Source of the DNA: Paludibacterium paludis
GTDB taxonomy: Bacteria; Pseudomonadota; Gammaproteobacteria; Burkholderiales; Chromobacteriaceae
DNA length: 64,000 nucleotides
Assembly (NCBI RefSeq): GCF_018802605.1
Contig: NZ_CP069161.1
Span: forward strand, 1,054,001-1,118,000
Direction: 5' to 3'
This document shows positions 50,266 through 59,184 of this stretch, piece after piece. The translations under genes and the position numbers were made by a program. Position 1 is the first letter of the stretch. Each line of letters starts with the position of its first letter. The notes beneath the pieces are model-generated. The model was not told the DNA's origin, made no database searches, and worked only from the letters and a program-made list of their open reading frames with translations.

Positions 50266-51075
50266 ATGTCTTACTCGATTGTTTTGCCAGAGGACTTCAC
50301 CGAAGAGCAGCGTTGTTTCGTGGAGAAATTCAAGGAAACCATTCAGCTGCTGTCTGATCAGACGAATGATACATTGTTTGGAGTGAAGGATGTAACATCA
50401 CGCCATATTCTTTCCACTGATCATTTTGCAAAAATAGTTTCATTGCAGTATGGCCGAGATGTGGAAGGGCGTATGGATTATGACATGCCCTGCGAGGGAA
50501 CCGCGCAATTTGCCGACTGCTTTATCCGAGAAGATCGGCAACTGATCCATGGAGGAAATATCAACAAGAGCATGACAATGCTTAATGTTCATCATTACGG
50601 CGACGGGCTCCATGCCAGGGTATTTTCCAAGCATCTGCTCAAACATTTCGACTCTAACTCTGTGTTGGGCACGATTTACCATGGATACGAAATTCAGATA
50701 GCCAATTTCTTGAGCCTGATGCCGAACTATATTCTGGAATTCGGGGGGGGCTGCAGCATCGAGCAGGTGGAAGGAAGCCTGGACATCGACTCGGTGACGT
50801 TGACCGAATACGAGCAGGAAATCTGCTTCTTGCTGTTATTGAATTGGGATTTCGGCCAGATAGCCGCTTTCATGAACAAATACCGTCCCAAGACTCATGG
50901 GAAGGCGCGTGTGGCCGATTCCATCATCAAAAGCAAAAACAGGATTTGCGAGAAGATCGGCCTGCCGTCCGCGACAGTCAGTGCTCTGCGCGATGCCCTG
51001 ATCGGTCTTGGGGTTCATCGGAAAATGCCGCAATCGCTATTCAAGCGCTTGATCGGATCCAAGCCTATCGGGTGA
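50266..51075 (+). CDS. LuxR-type helix-turn-helix regulator with PAS-like sensor
   Basis: The 269-residue protein has an N-terminal PAS-like region (about 40-140; SRHILSTDHFAKIVSLQYG) and a C-terminal region recalling a GerE/LuxR HTH: LTEYEQEICFLLLLNWDFGQIAAFM then KSKNRICEKIGLPSATVSALRDAL. The HTH is divergent and longer between helices than usual. Ligand and targets are unknown; the sensor part does not resemble an autoinducer-binding domain. GGAGGAGG lies four bases before the ATG. Its base composition is lower in GC than its neighbours, suggesting an acquired gene. It overlaps the convergent cupin by 11 bp. Confidence 0.68.
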   Translation: MSYSIVLPEDFTEEQRCFVEKFKETIQLLSDQTNDTLFGVKDVTSRHILSTDHFAKIVSLQYGRDVEGRMDYDMPCEGTAQFADCFIREDRQLIHGGNINKSMTMLNVHHYGDGLHARVFSKHLLKHFDSNSVLGTIYHGYEIQIANFLSLMPNYILEFGGGCSIEQVEGSLDIDSVTLTEYEQEICFLLLLNWDFGQIAAFMNKYRPKTHGKARVADSIIKSKNRICEKIGLPSATVSALRDALIGLGVHRKMPQSLFKRLIGSKPIG

Positions 51076-51436
51076 AGCGATCCGAACCAAGATGCGATGC
51101 CGGACAACTGAACATCAGCACCAGTGGCTCCTCGCCGTTATTGATCAATGAATGCTCCACCATGGGAGGAATGGAAAACGAGCACCGGGCACCGACTCGA
51201 CAGGATTGCCTGGTGCCGTCAGTCATGCCCGCGAGGTGTATTTCTCCCTCCCCTGACAGAATGTGGTAGTGTTCTTCTCCTTGATGGTGATAATGGGGAT
51301 TGACACGATGGCCCGGCGCAATACGGGTGATATAGGTGCCGAATGATTCATCCCCCAGTAGTTTGACGATGGTTATGCCGGCGATCGTGTCGCAAACGCC
51401 TGAGTGCAGCGTTGTATCCCAGTTTATAATTTCCAT
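51065..51436 (-). CDS. Small cupin-fold protein
   Basis: The 123-residue protein is a single cupin barrel. Metal-ligand candidates are His48, His50 and Glu54/Glu55 in NPHYHHQGEEHYHILSGEGE, with a second-motif His in MVEHSLINNGEEPLVLM. Small cupins of this type bind metals and may act as isomerases, dioxygenases or ligand binders; nothing here decides which. It converges with the LuxR-like gene, its 3' end overlapping by 11 bp. The ribosome site is weak. Confidence 0.85.
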   Translation of the reverse strand: MEIINWDTTLHSGVCDTIAGITIVKLLGDESFGTYITRIAPGHRVNPHYHHQGEEHYHILSGEGEIHLAGMTDGTRQSCRVGARCSFSIPPMVEHSLINNGEEPLVLMFSCPASHLGSDRFTR

Positions 51437-51806
51437 TTTTAATAACCTATTGTCATTGTGACGTGAAAAATAGTGTATGGAGTTGCGTGTCAGTCGCGTT
51501 TCTCCAGTAAATTGGACTTATTTTTTTTGCGCATCTTGGTTATCCTGCTTGGCGTTGGGCCAAATGGTATGACCGGGATGTGGCTAATTGGTATTGTGCC
51601 GGCCGTTGTCGGTTTGGCTGTCCAATATTGACTGTGACTGGTGTCGGAATTGAAAGTTGCCGGATTTTTTGGTTGTCATTGTTTTTTGTGATTTCACATT
51701 TTGCTTTTGGGGTCGGTTCGAATGTCGAATGGTTAGTGTGGGGTATTGGATGCCATATTTTGTTCATGCTGTTTTGCTAGAAAAATGAGCTTTTAGAGAT
51801 ATCATC
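51437..51806. other. AT-rich intergenic region, no convincing gene
   Basis: About 370 bp of low-GC sequence between the cupin start and a small ORF. A 66-codon frame (51580-51780) rich in Phe, Cys and Trp and an overlapping minus-strand frame exist, but neither has a ribosome site or family features. Promoters for the cupin (minus) and the small ORF (plus) are expected here. Confidence 0.5.
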
Positions 51807-52115
51807 ATGAACAGTTCAGTCGACAAGATGGAATTCATCGGGATGGCGCTGACGCAATTGCAGCGCTTGGTGGATGACCTGCCTCCAGGCGAGAGACGTA
51901 CGGCAATGCACTGGCATTTATCGCAGATCATGGTTGCCTGCGGCGAATCACGGCAGTTGCTGGATAGGGTCAGCGGCTCCTTGCACACAATGAACGAAGT
52001 GCTGGACGGGATTTCCAGGCTCCTGCATCACCTGGACGAGCGGCCCATTCAGGCTCATTACCTCGCCGGAATGATCGCCATGCTCAGGCGGCAGGCCGGT
52101 GGGGCTCCACCCTGA
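51807..52115 (+). CDS. Small hypothetical protein
   Basis: A 102-residue frame, MNSSVDKMEFIGMALTQLQR, with amphipathic helical character (LTQLQRLVDDLPPGERR, LLDRVSGSLHTMNEVLDGISRLLHHL). I do not recognise a family. Codon use and helical periodicity look genuine, but the ribosome site (AGAGATATCATC) is poor. It ends the AT-richer island just before GC rises again. Confidence 0.5.
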   Translation: MNSSVDKMEFIGMALTQLQRLVDDLPPGERRTAMHWHLSQIMVACGESRQLLDRVSGSLHTMNEVLDGISRLLHHLDERPIQAHYLAGMIAMLRRQAGGAPP

Positions 52116-52178
52116 GGCGACCGCTTGATGGTGCAATGGGCGAGGCCGCAAGGCGGGCGGGATCCCGGAACCTTGTGC

Positions 52179-52451
52179 TTAGTCGGTATTTTCTACAAAC
52201 CATTCGATATGCCGTCCTTCCTTGCCGATGCCGTGACGCCTTAGCGCGTCGGACAAGGCGGCGGCAAAGGCCTCCTGGTCCGCGATCCCTTCGTAAACCT
52301 CCATCCACGTTGTCGCGTCATCGCATTTTCGCATCAGTCTTCCACGCACGCCGCCGTGTTCGGCCAGCCAAGCCTGCATCGCCTTGAGTGTCTCGGCATC
52401 GGGGCTGTCGATGCCTGTCAGCCGGTAGTAGATGTAAACATTGCGCTTCAT
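52179..52451 (-). CDS. DUF4936 family protein
   Basis: The 90-residue protein begins MKRNVYIYYRLTGIDSPDA and has VRGRLMRKCDDATTWMEVYEGI and ending RHIEWFVEN, the pattern of the DUF4936 family, a ferredoxin-like-fold group found in betaproteobacteria. Function is unknown. A very long frame extends upstream antisense to tyrA, but homologous length favours the ATG at 52451. It is divergent from tyrA across about 75 bp. Confidence 0.8.
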   Translation of the reverse strand: MKRNVYIYYRLTGIDSPDAETLKAMQAWLAEHGGVRGRLMRKCDDATTWMEVYEGIADQEAFAAALSDALRRHGIGKEGRHIEWFVENTD

Positions 52452-52526
52452 CGGCGGTCGCTCCGGGAAAATTTGGCTTATGATAAGCCAATTCATGGGT
52501 AGGTGAACTTGCGAGGGGGACGTGTT

Positions 52527-53411
52527 GTGCCGCAGGGAATCAAGACCTTGGCGGTCGTCGGTGTCGGGTTGATCGGCGGATCGTTTGCGTTGTCGCTGAA
52601 AAAGGCAGGTCTGGTGGAGAGGGTTGTCGGCGTGGGCCGCAGCCTGGAAAACCTGGAGCGTGCCTTGGAATTGGGCGTGGTTGACGCGATTACCCGTGAT
52701 GCCGCCGAGGCGGCCGCGGAGGCCGACGTTGTTTTTCTGGCGACTCCGGTCGGTCAGATGGAGCGCGTGCTGCGGGCGATGGCGCCCGTTTTGGCGGCAG
52801 GTACGCTGGTGACCGATGCGGGCAGTACCAAATCCGATGTGGTGGCGCTGTTCCGCGCCTGCTTGCCGACGCATTTGCGCTGGTGTGTGCCGGCCCATCC
52901 GATTGCCGGCGCGGAAATGTCGGGCGCCGCCGCCGCGCGTTATGGCCTGTTCGAGAATCGCGATGTGATCCTGACGCCGCTCCCTGAAAGCGATGCGGAT
53001 TCCAGCGAGCGCGTTGCCGCGCTCTGGAAGGCCTGCGGCGCGCACCTGCACTGCCTGACGCCGGCCGGACACGATGCCGTCTTTGCCTCGGTCAGTCATT
53101 TGCCCCATCTTCTGGCCTTCGCTTATGTTGACATGATTGCGGGTATGCCGGATGCGCGGACCCGTTTCGATTTCGCGGCGACAGGATTCCGCGATTTTAC
53201 GCGCATTGCCGGCAGCTCTCCCGAAATGTGGCGGGATATCGCCCTCGCGAACCGGGACGCCCTGCTTGGCGAGCTGTCCGCCTATCGCTCCGCGCTTGAC
53301 GCGATGGTGTTGGAGATCGAGCGCGGCGAGGGCGGGGCCCTTGCCGAACGTTTTACCCGCGCTCGGGAGGCGCGCCACAACTGGTATCAGTCGTTTCTGA
53401 AAAAGGGGTGA
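52527..53411 (+). CDS. tyrA: Prephenate dehydrogenase
   Basis: The 294-residue enzyme oxidatively decarboxylates prephenate to 4-hydroxyphenylpyruvate for tyrosine. It has the Rossmann loop LAVVGVGLIGGSFALSL, VTDAGSTKSDVV, the HPIAGAEMSG motif and SHLPHLLAFAY with the catalytic-region His. There is no fused chorismate mutase or ACT domain. Two GTG codons are possible; the one at 52527 follows GAGGGGGA at a good distance. It is near aroA, its usual partner, but separated here by two accessory genes. Its 3' end overlaps a convergent gene by 59 bp. Confidence 0.92.
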   Translation: MPQGIKTLAVVGVGLIGGSFALSLKKAGLVERVVGVGRSLENLERALELGVVDAITRDAAEAAAEADVVFLATPVGQMERVLRAMAPVLAAGTLVTDAGSTKSDVVALFRACLPTHLRWCVPAHPIAGAEMSGAAAARYGLFENRDVILTPLPESDADSSERVAALWKACGAHLHCLTPAGHDAVFASVSHLPHLLAFAYVDMIAGMPDARTRFDFAATGFRDFTRIAGSSPEMWRDIALANRDALLGELSAYRSALDAMVLEIERGEGGALAERFTRAREARHNWYQSFLKKG

Positions 53412-53838
53412 GCGGCGAGCGCAGCGCGTGCGCGATGACCGCGAGCTTGTCAGCGGGCTCCCAGCCGGGAGGTTTCAGGATTTTACCGTCCGCGCGTTTG
53501 ACGACCTTGCCATCCTGACATTTGCGCAGGTTGGCTTCGTGAATGGCCTGGGTCATCGCCTCGACGGGCATGCCCTGGGAGAGGAGCAGACCGGTCAGGA
53601 CATTGAGCAAATCCACGCCTTCGGCCGTCAGTTCCGCCATCGCCTCCACTCTGGTCGCTTCATCGCCAGACGCGGCCATGTCCTTGAAGGCGGCAAGGGC
53701 ATCGGTGAACTCCCGCCATTCTTCCCCGACCATGGTTTCCCACATCGCCAGCGTTGTTTCCCGATGACCGGGTTGTGCGGGAACCGGCATGTCAAAGCGC
53801 CGCATGAAGTCACGGCGCAAAGCGAAAAAATCACTCAT
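53353..53838 (-). CDS. PRA-PH/MazG-like nucleotide pyrophosphohydrolase family protein
   Basis: The 161-residue protein is an all-alpha NTP pyrophosphohydrolase of the HisE/MazG superfamily. The opening ALRRDFMRRFDMPVPAQPG and EEWREF (metal-binding ExxE) with EGVDLLNVLTGLLLSQGM (ExxD) mark the active-site helices, and RKCQDGKVVKRADGKILKPPGW is the family C-terminus. The last roughly 20 residues overlap the tyrA end on the other strand and look variable. Its substrate is not known. It lies between tyrA and a divergent GNAT gene. Confidence 0.82.
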   Translation of the reverse strand: MSDFFALRRDFMRRFDMPVPAQPGHRETTLAMWETMVGEEWREFTDALAAFKDMAASGDEATRVEAMAELTAEGVDLLNVLTGLLLSQGMPVEAMTQAIHEANLRKCQDGKVVKRADGKILKPPGWEPADKLAVIAHALRSPLTPFSETTDTSCGAPPERG

Positions 53839-53990
53839 TGCATCACTATCCGATGGTTATTCGTCGCAGTGTACCGGATGCGGATCTCATGTGGCGAACC
53901 CGCGCCAAGCACGATGACGGGTATCGGTGTACCATGCTCATGGATTTGAAAAATGCATATTCTGTGTTTTTACTTGCCGGGAGCGCTACC

Positions 53991-54488
53991 ATGAGCCATG
54001 GTTTGCCGGAGTTCGTTGTGCGTCAGGCGGAACCTGACGATGCCGATCGTATCGCGGAACTGTATACCCAATTGACGGGAAATCCCGGTGTGCGAGTGTT
54101 GCCCGCCCGCATCGCCAGCCTGGGCCAGGATGCCAATGCCAGGCTTTTCGTGTGCGAGTACCTGGGCGAGGTGTGCGGCACCGCGCTGGTCGCGCTGTGC
54201 GCCGATGCGATGTTCGGGCGTCAACCGTTCGGTGTGGTGGAAAATGTGGTGGTGGACGATGCCTTGCGCGGCAAGGGTGTCGGTTCGCTCCTGCTCAGGC
54301 ACGCCGAGGCTTTTTGCCTGGCTTCGGATTGCTCGAAAATGATGCTGATGAGCGGTCGAGAACGGGATGACGCTCATCGCTTCTTCGAGGCCGCCGGATT
54401 CACCGGCGCTGTCAAGCGGGCCTTCGTGAAATACCGGCGCGACATGGCGTTGCGCATCGATGCGCAGGCCGAAGCCGAGCCGGTCTGA
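53991..54488 (+). CDS. GNAT family N-acetyltransferase
   Basis: The 165-residue protein is a single GNAT domain with FVVRQAEPDDADRIAELY at the start and the acetyl-CoA loop VVDDALRGKGVGSLLLRHAEAF, followed by FFEAAGFTGAVKRAFVKYR. Substrate is not indicated. Longer in-frame starts exist upstream (53838, 53938), but the ATG at 53991 has GGGAG eight bases before it and starts at the family N-terminus. It converges with aroA, whose stop lies 5 bp away. Confidence 0.85.
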   Translation: MSHGLPEFVVRQAEPDDADRIAELYTQLTGNPGVRVLPARIASLGQDANARLFVCEYLGEVCGTALVALCADAMFGRQPFGVVENVVVDDALRGKGVGSLLLRHAEAFCLASDCSKMMLMSGRERDDAHRFFEAAGFTGAVKRAFVKYRRDMALRIDAQAEAEPV

Positions 54489-54492
54489 TCCG

Positions 54493-55779
54493 TCACCGGC
54501 CGCGCAGCGCGGCGAAGCGGTCGAAATAGTCGGGGAAGGTCTTGGCGACGCATCCCGGATCGTTGATGGTGACCGGCACGCCAAGCAGGCTCACCAGCGA
54601 GAAGCACATCGCCATGCGGTGATCGTCATAGGTGTCGATCGCGACATTCGGAATCAGCCTGGCCGGCGGCGTGATGCTCAGGAAGTCGGCCCCTTCCTCC
54701 ACGATCGCGCCGAGTTTGCGAAGCTCGGTGGCCATGGCGGTCAGGCGGTCGGTCTCCTTGACCCGCCAACTGGCGATATTGCGCAGCGTTGTGGTGCCGT
54801 CGGCGGCCAGCGCCGCCACGGCCAGTGTCATGGCCGCGTCCGGGATGGCATTCATGTCGGCGTCGATGGCCTTGAGCCGCCCGTTGCCCGACGCCTCGAT
54901 CCAGTCGTCGCCCAGGCGCACCTCCGCGCCCATCATGGCGAGCGCCTCGGCGAAGCGCACATCGCCCTGGATGCTGTCGCGGCCGACGCCGTGAACCCGC
55001 ACCGGTCCTTTCCCCAGCGCGCCGGCGGCCAGGAAGTATGAGGCGCTGGACGCATCGCCCTCCACGCGGATCTCGCCGGGAGACCGGTAGCTGCCGGCCG
55101 GAACGAGGAAACGTTGCGCATCCAGCGTAACGACCTCAATGCCGAAGCGCCGCATCAGATTGAGGGTGATCTCGATGTAAGGGCGGGAAATCAGCTCGCC
55201 CTCCACGGTCACCACGCATTCGCGCCCGCACAGGGGCAACGCCATCAGCAAGGCGGTGAGAAACTGGCTGGACACGTTGCCCCTGACCGGAATCTCGGCG
55301 CGCTCCACTTTTTTGCCCGGTGCGATGGCGAGTGGCGGATAACCTTCCATGCCCGTGTAGCGGATGTCCGCGCCGGCAAGGCGCAAGGCATCGACCAGAT
55401 CGCCGATCGGCCTCTCCCGCATGCGCGGCACGCCGTCGAGGACGTAGTGCCCGTCGCCAAGCGCCAGTGCGGCGGTCAGGGGACGGAATGCGGTGCCGGC
55501 GTTGCCCAGGAAAAGCTCCGCCTGGCGGGCCGGGAAGCGACCTTCCGCACCGCGCACCAGAAAATCCCGGCTTTCGTTGTGTTGCGTTATGCCGACACCG
55601 AGCGTTGTCAGCGCCTTGAGCATGTAACGGATATCGTCGGCGTCGAGCAGGCCGCGCACCAGGGTCTCTCCCCGCGACAGGGCGGCCAGCAGCAGGATGC
55701 GGTTGGAAATGCTTTTGGAGCCCGGGAGGGTCAGGTCGCCGGCCAGACCGGCGACGGATGGGAGAGTCAATTGTTCCAT
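54493..55779 (-). CDS. aroA: 3-phosphoshikimate 1-carboxyvinyltransferase (EPSP synthase)
   Basis: The 428-residue shikimate-pathway enzyme joins shikimate-3-phosphate and phosphoenolpyruvate. It has the substrate loop [32 protein letters not shown] and [16 protein letters not shown], with the [15 protein letters not shown] form typical of class I (glyphosate-sensitive) enzymes. The ATG at 55779 begins [16 protein letters not shown]; a 17-codon extension is possible but not conserved. It is divergent from cmk across about 145 bp, unlike the co-directional aroA-cmk order of many relatives. Confidence 0.96.
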   Translation of the reverse strand: MEQLTLPSVAGLAGDLTLPGSKSISNRILLLAALSRGETLVRGLLDADDIRYMLKALTTLGVGITQHNESRDFLVRGAEGRFPARQAELFLGNAGTAFRPLTAALALGDGHYVLDGVPRMRERPIGDLVDALRLAGADIRYTGMEGYPPLAIAPGKKVERAEIPVRGNVSSQFLTALLMALPLCGRECVVTVEGELISRPYIEITLNLMRRFGIEVVTLDAQRFLVPAGSYRSPGEIRVEGDASSASYFLAAGALGKGPVRVHGVGRDSIQGDVRFAEALAMMGAEVRLGDDWIEASGNGRLKAIDADMNAIPDAAMTLAVAALAADGTTTLRNIASWRVKETDRLTAMATELRKLGAIVEEGADFLSITPPARLIPNVAIDTYDDHRMAMCFSLVSLLGVPVTINDPGCVAKTFPDYFDRFAALRGR

Positions 55780-55923
55780 GGCGTTCGGAGTGTCTTTTGA
55801 GAGGTTCTGGGTCTGATCACACTCTAACAACCCGAAGCCACTTCGCGCAACGCGCGGCTCGGAGCAACGTCCGCGCTTCTGGTAAACTGGCGGGCTGTCT
55901 CAATTACAAGCAGTCGATCGATC

Positions 55924-56592
55924 ATGACCGTACCCGTCATTACCCTGGATGGCCCTTCCGCATCGGGAAAGGGCTCCGTGGCTTCGCTGGTGGCCTCCCG
56001 GCTCGGATTCCATTACCTGGATTCCGGCAGCCTCTATCGCCTGGTGGCGCTGCTTGCCCTGCGCCGCGGGGTTGCGCTGGACGACGCGGCGGCGCTGGCT
56101 TCGCTTGCGCTGACGCTGCCGGTGCGTTTCACGGGAGGGCGCATCGTGGCCGAAGGCGATGATGTGTCCGACGCGTTGCGTGCCGAAGAGGTCGGCAACG
56201 GCGCGTCGAAAGTGGGCGCCCTTCCCGAAGTACGCGCCGCGCTTCTCGAGCGACAGCGGGCATTTGCCGTCGAACCAGGCCTCGTCACGGACGGACGCGA
56301 CATGGGGTCGGTGGTCTTCCCCGATGCCGCTCTGAAGGTGTTTCTGACCGCGGACGCCGCGGTTCGCGCGGATAGGCGCTATAAGCAGTTGATCGGCAAG
56401 GGAGAATCTGCTAACCTCGCACAAATTACGCAGGACATCATTGAACGGGACGCGCGTGACGCGGCCCGGGCGGTGGCGCCCTTGCGTCAAGAGCCGGATG
56501 CCATGCTGCTGGATACCTCTGCCATGACAATCGACGAGGCTGTCGACCAGGTCGCTCAGTGGTACGCCAGTCGGCGGTCATCCGGTTTGTGA
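55924..56592 (+). CDS. cmk: Cytidylate kinase
   Basis: The 222-residue NMP kinase phosphorylates CMP and dCMP. It opens VPVITLDGPSASGKGSVASLVA with the P-loop and contains YLDSGSLYRLVALLAL, VTDGRDMGSVVFPDA and RDARDAARAVAPLR. It precedes rpsA, the usual order. The ribosome site is not obvious, but the N-terminus matches the family. Confidence 0.96.
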   Translation: MTVPVITLDGPSASGKGSVASLVASRLGFHYLDSGSLYRLVALLALRRGVALDDAAALASLALTLPVRFTGGRIVAEGDDVSDALRAEEVGNGASKVGALPEVRAALLERQRAFAVEPGLVTDGRDMGSVVFPDAALKVFLTADAAVRADRRYKQLIGKGESANLAQITQDIIERDARDAARAVAPLRQEPDAMLLDTSAMTIDEAVDQVAQWYASRRSSGL

Positions 56593-56692
56593 TTTTTTGT
56601 CAGGGCGGTTTGTGCATCACAGCATGCTCCGCCCAGTGTTCAACCCTCAACCCCGCATCCCGAAGTCGGGGATGCACGTGTGAGTAATCTTA
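56593..56692 (+). promoter_or_regulatory. rpsA leader region with hairpin
   Basis: Within this 100 bp leader, GCATCCC (56655-56661) pairs with GGGATGC (56669-56675) just upstream of the rpsA start. The rpsA ATG lacks a strong Shine-Dalgarno site, as in E. coli, where S1 binds its own leader hairpins to repress translation; a similar role here is inference. Confidence 0.4.
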
Positions 56693-58387
56693 ATGACTAC
56701 CCTCGCTATGGAAAACTTTGCCCAGCTGTTCGAAGAAAGCCTGACCCTTCACGATATGCGCGTGGGCGAAGTGATCACTGCCGAAGTCGTGGCGGTTGAT
56801 TCCAACTTTGTAACCGTCAATGCCGGTCTGAAGTCCGAATCCCTCATCAACGTCGACGAATTCAAGAACGACAAGGGCGAAGTCGAAGTCGCCGTTGGCG
56901 ATTTCGTTACCGTCGCTATCGATGCCCTGGAAAACGGCTTCGGCGAAACCAAGCTGTCCCGCGAGAAGGCCAAGCGCCTGGCGGCCTGGATCGAGCTGGA
57001 AGAGGCGCTCGAATCCGGCAAGATCCTGTCCGGCCTGATCAGCGGCAAGGTCAAGGGCGGCCTGACCGTCATGGTCAACGGCATCCGCGCGTTCCTGCCG
57101 GGCTCCCTGGTCGACGTGCGTCCGGTGAAAGACACCACCCCGTACGAAAACAAGCAGGTCGAATTCAAGGTCATCAAGCTGGACCGCAAGCGCAACAACG
57201 TTGTCGTATCGCGTCGCGCCGTTCTGGAAGAGACCCTGGGCGAAGAGCGCAAGGCTCTGCTGGAAACCCTCAAGGAAGGTGCCGTCGTCAAGGGTATCGT
57301 CAAGAACATCACCGACTACGGTGCGTTCGTTGACCTGGGCGGCATCGATGGTCTGCTGCACATCACCGACCTGGCATGGCGCCGCGTCAAGCACCCGTCC
57401 GAAGTCCTCGCCGTCGGCGACGAAGTCGAAGCCAAGGTGCTCAAGTTCGATCAGGAAAAGAACCGCGTATCCCTCGGCCTCAAGCAGCTGGGCGAGGATC
57501 CGTGGGTCGGCCTGTCCCGTCGCTATCCGTCGGGCACCCGCCTGTTCGGCAAGGTGACCAACCTGACCGACTACGGTTCCTTCGTGGAAATCGAGCAGGG
57601 TATCGAAGGTCTGGTGCACGTTTCCGAAATGGACTGGACGAACAAGAACGTTCATCCGTCCAAGGTTGTTCAAGTTGGCGACGAAGTCGAAGTCATGATC
57701 CTCGAGATCGACGAAGACCGCCGTCGTATCAGCCTGGGCATGAAGCAGTGCATGGCCAATCCGTGGGACGAATTCGCCCAGAACTTCAAGAAGGGCGACA
57801 AGCTCAAGGGCGCGATCAAGTCGATCACCGACTTTGGCGTGTTCGTCGGCCTGCCGGGCGGCATCGACGGTCTGGTTCACCTGTCCGACCTGTCCTGGAG
57901 CGAAGCCGGCGAAGAAGCCGTTCGCAAGTTCAAGAAGGGTGACGAGGTCGAAGCCGTTGTCCTGTCGATCGACGTCGAGAAGGAACGCATCTCCCTGGGC
58001 ATCAAGCAGCTCGAAGGCGATCCGTTCAACAACTTCGTCGCCATGAACGACAAGGGCTCCATGGTCAAGGGCACCGTCAAGGCCATCGATCCCAAAGGTG
58101 CAGTCATCCTGCTCGACAGCGATGTTGAAGGCTATCTGCGCGCTTCCGAAATCTCGCGCGACCGCGTGGAAGACATTCGCACCCACCTGAAGGAAGGTGA
58201 CGAAGTCGAAACCATGATCATCGCTGTGGATCGCAAGAGCCGCTCCATCAGCCTGTCGATCAAGGCTCGCGACGCCCAGGAAGAAAACGCCGCCCTGAAG
58301 GGCCTGCAGTCCGAAAACGTGTCTGCCGGTACCACCAACCTCGGCGCGCTTCTGAAGGCGAAGCTGTCCTCCGGTAGCAACGAGTAA
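56693..58387 (+). CDS. rpsA: 30S ribosomal protein S1
   Basis: The 564-residue protein consists of six S1 RNA-binding repeats; typical repeat cores are [40 protein letters not shown] and [20 protein letters not shown]. It binds mRNA and aids translation initiation. It opens [17 protein letters not shown]; a second Met (Ala-Met-Glu) is an alternative start. Codon use is strongly biased to preferred codons, as expected for a highly expressed gene. ihfB follows after 8 bp. Confidence 0.97.
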   Translation: MTTLAMENFAQLFEESLTLHDMRVGEVITAEVVAVDSNFVTVNAGLKSESLINVDEFKNDKGEVEVAVGDFVTVAIDALENGFGETKLSREKAKRLAAWIELEEALESGKILSGLISGKVKGGLTVMVNGIRAFLPGSLVDVRPVKDTTPYENKQVEFKVIKLDRKRNNVVVSRRAVLEETLGEERKALLETLKEGAVVKGIVKNITDYGAFVDLGGIDGLLHITDLAWRRVKHPSEVLAVGDEVEAKVLKFDQEKNRVSLGLKQLGEDPWVGLSRRYPSGTRLFGKVTNLTDYGSFVEIEQGIEGLVHVSEMDWTNKNVHPSKVVQVGDEVEVMILEIDEDRRRISLGMKQCMANPWDEFAQNFKKGDKLKGAIKSITDFGVFVGLPGGIDGLVHLSDLSWSEAGEEAVRKFKKGDEVEAVVLSIDVEKERISLGIKQLEGDPFNNFVAMNDKGSMVKGTVKAIDPKGAVILLDSDVEGYLRASEISRDRVEDIRTHLKEGDEVETMIIAVDRKSRSISLSIKARDAQEENAALKGLQSENVSAGTTNLGALLKAKLSSGSNE

Positions 58388-58395
58388 GGGGCGCC

Positions 58396-58722
58396 ATGAC
58401 CAAGTCTGAGCTGATTGCGAGGCTGGCAGACAGACTTGCCGAGCGCAATTCTCAGTTGGTCTACAAGGACGCTGAGCTGGCCGTCAAAACCATTCTGGAT
58501 GCGATGGCCGGCAGCTTGTCCCGGGGGCAGCGCATTGAGATACGCGGCTTCGGAAGTTTCGATCTGAACTACCGTCCGCCGCGTGTCGGCCGCAACCCCA
58601 AGTCAGGCAACAGCGTCTCCGTTCCTGAGAAATATGTGCCGCATTTCAAGGCCGGCAAGGAACTGCGCGAACGTGTCGATCTGTCGCTGATGGCGGAGAC
58701 CGGCATCAAGGTGGTTCTTTAG
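58396..58722 (+). CDS. ihfB: Integration host factor beta subunit
   Basis: The 108-residue DNA-bending protein begins [18 protein letters not shown] and has [25 protein letters not shown], including the intercalating Pro loop, and [14 protein letters not shown]. With IhfA it forms the heterodimer that bends DNA in recombination, replication and transcription. The C-terminal tail beyond ERVD is slightly long. It follows rpsA directly, as in most proteobacteria, and a terminator closes the unit. Confidence 0.96.
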   Translation: MTKSELIARLADRLAERNSQLVYKDAELAVKTILDAMAGSLSRGQRIEIRGFGSFDLNYRPPRVGRNPKSGNSVSVPEKYVPHFKAGKELRERVDLSLMAETGIKVVL

Positions 58723-58750
58723 CTCCTCTGCCTTAATCTGTGAGTAACCG

Positions 58751-58778
58751 GGCGCCGCGTTTACGCGGCGCTTTTTCT
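58751..58778 (+). terminator. Rho-independent terminator after ihfB
   Basis: GCGCCGCG (58752-58759) pairs with CGCGGCGC (58764-58771) around TTTA, followed by TTTTTCT. It closes the cmk-rpsA-ihfB unit. Confidence 0.92.
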
Positions 58779-58860
58779 ATCGGGTTCCGAGATGTGACTT
58801 GGGTTGGCGGCCTCATTCGTTTAAACTTGCACTCCGGCACTTTCAAACCAGGAATTGATC

Positions 58861-59151
58861 ATGCGCTATCTCGTGCGGATTGTTGAAATCGTCCTGCTCA
58901 TCCTGCTCGTCGCCATTACGGTGCAGAACAGCCATAATGTCGAGTTCCGGCTGTTTCTCGGACAATCCTGGAATGCGCCGCTGATTGTTTTCCTGCTGCT
59001 GTTTTTCGTGGCGGGCGCCGCTGTCGGCCTGATGGCGGCCTTCACCTATTATCTGCGGATGCGACGCGAGCTTGGGCGCCTGAAAAAGGAGCTCAGACAA
59101 AAGAACGCATCGCGCGTGCTCTCCGACCCGAGCGACGCCATCGCCGACTGA
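58861..59151 (+). CDS. lapA: LapA-domain (DUF1049) inner-membrane protein
   Basis: The 96-residue protein has two membrane helices (about 3-23 and 42-66) with VQNSHNVEFRLFLGQSWNAPL between them and a basic cytoplasmic coiled tail. This is the LapA/YciS layout; LapA works with LapB in regulating LPS assembly through FtsH and LpxC. AGGA precedes the ATG by seven bases. It is followed by lapB after 33 bp, the conserved pair. Confidence 0.92.
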   Translation: MRYLVRIVEIVLLILLVAITVQNSHNVEFRLFLGQSWNAPLIVFLLLFFVAGAAVGLMAAFTYYLRMRRELGRLKKELRQKNASRVLSDPSDAIAD

Positions 59152-59184
59152 CCGGTGAGCGTGGGACTCTGAAAGGATATCCTG

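Noticed and set aside
51580..51780. 66-codon plus-strand frame with Phe/Trp/Cys-rich translation
   Set aside because: No ribosome site, no family features and it lies in AT-rich non-coding DNA.
52179..53378. 399-codon minus-strand frame ending in DUF4936
   Set aside because: Most of it is antisense to tyrA; only the last 90 codons match a family.
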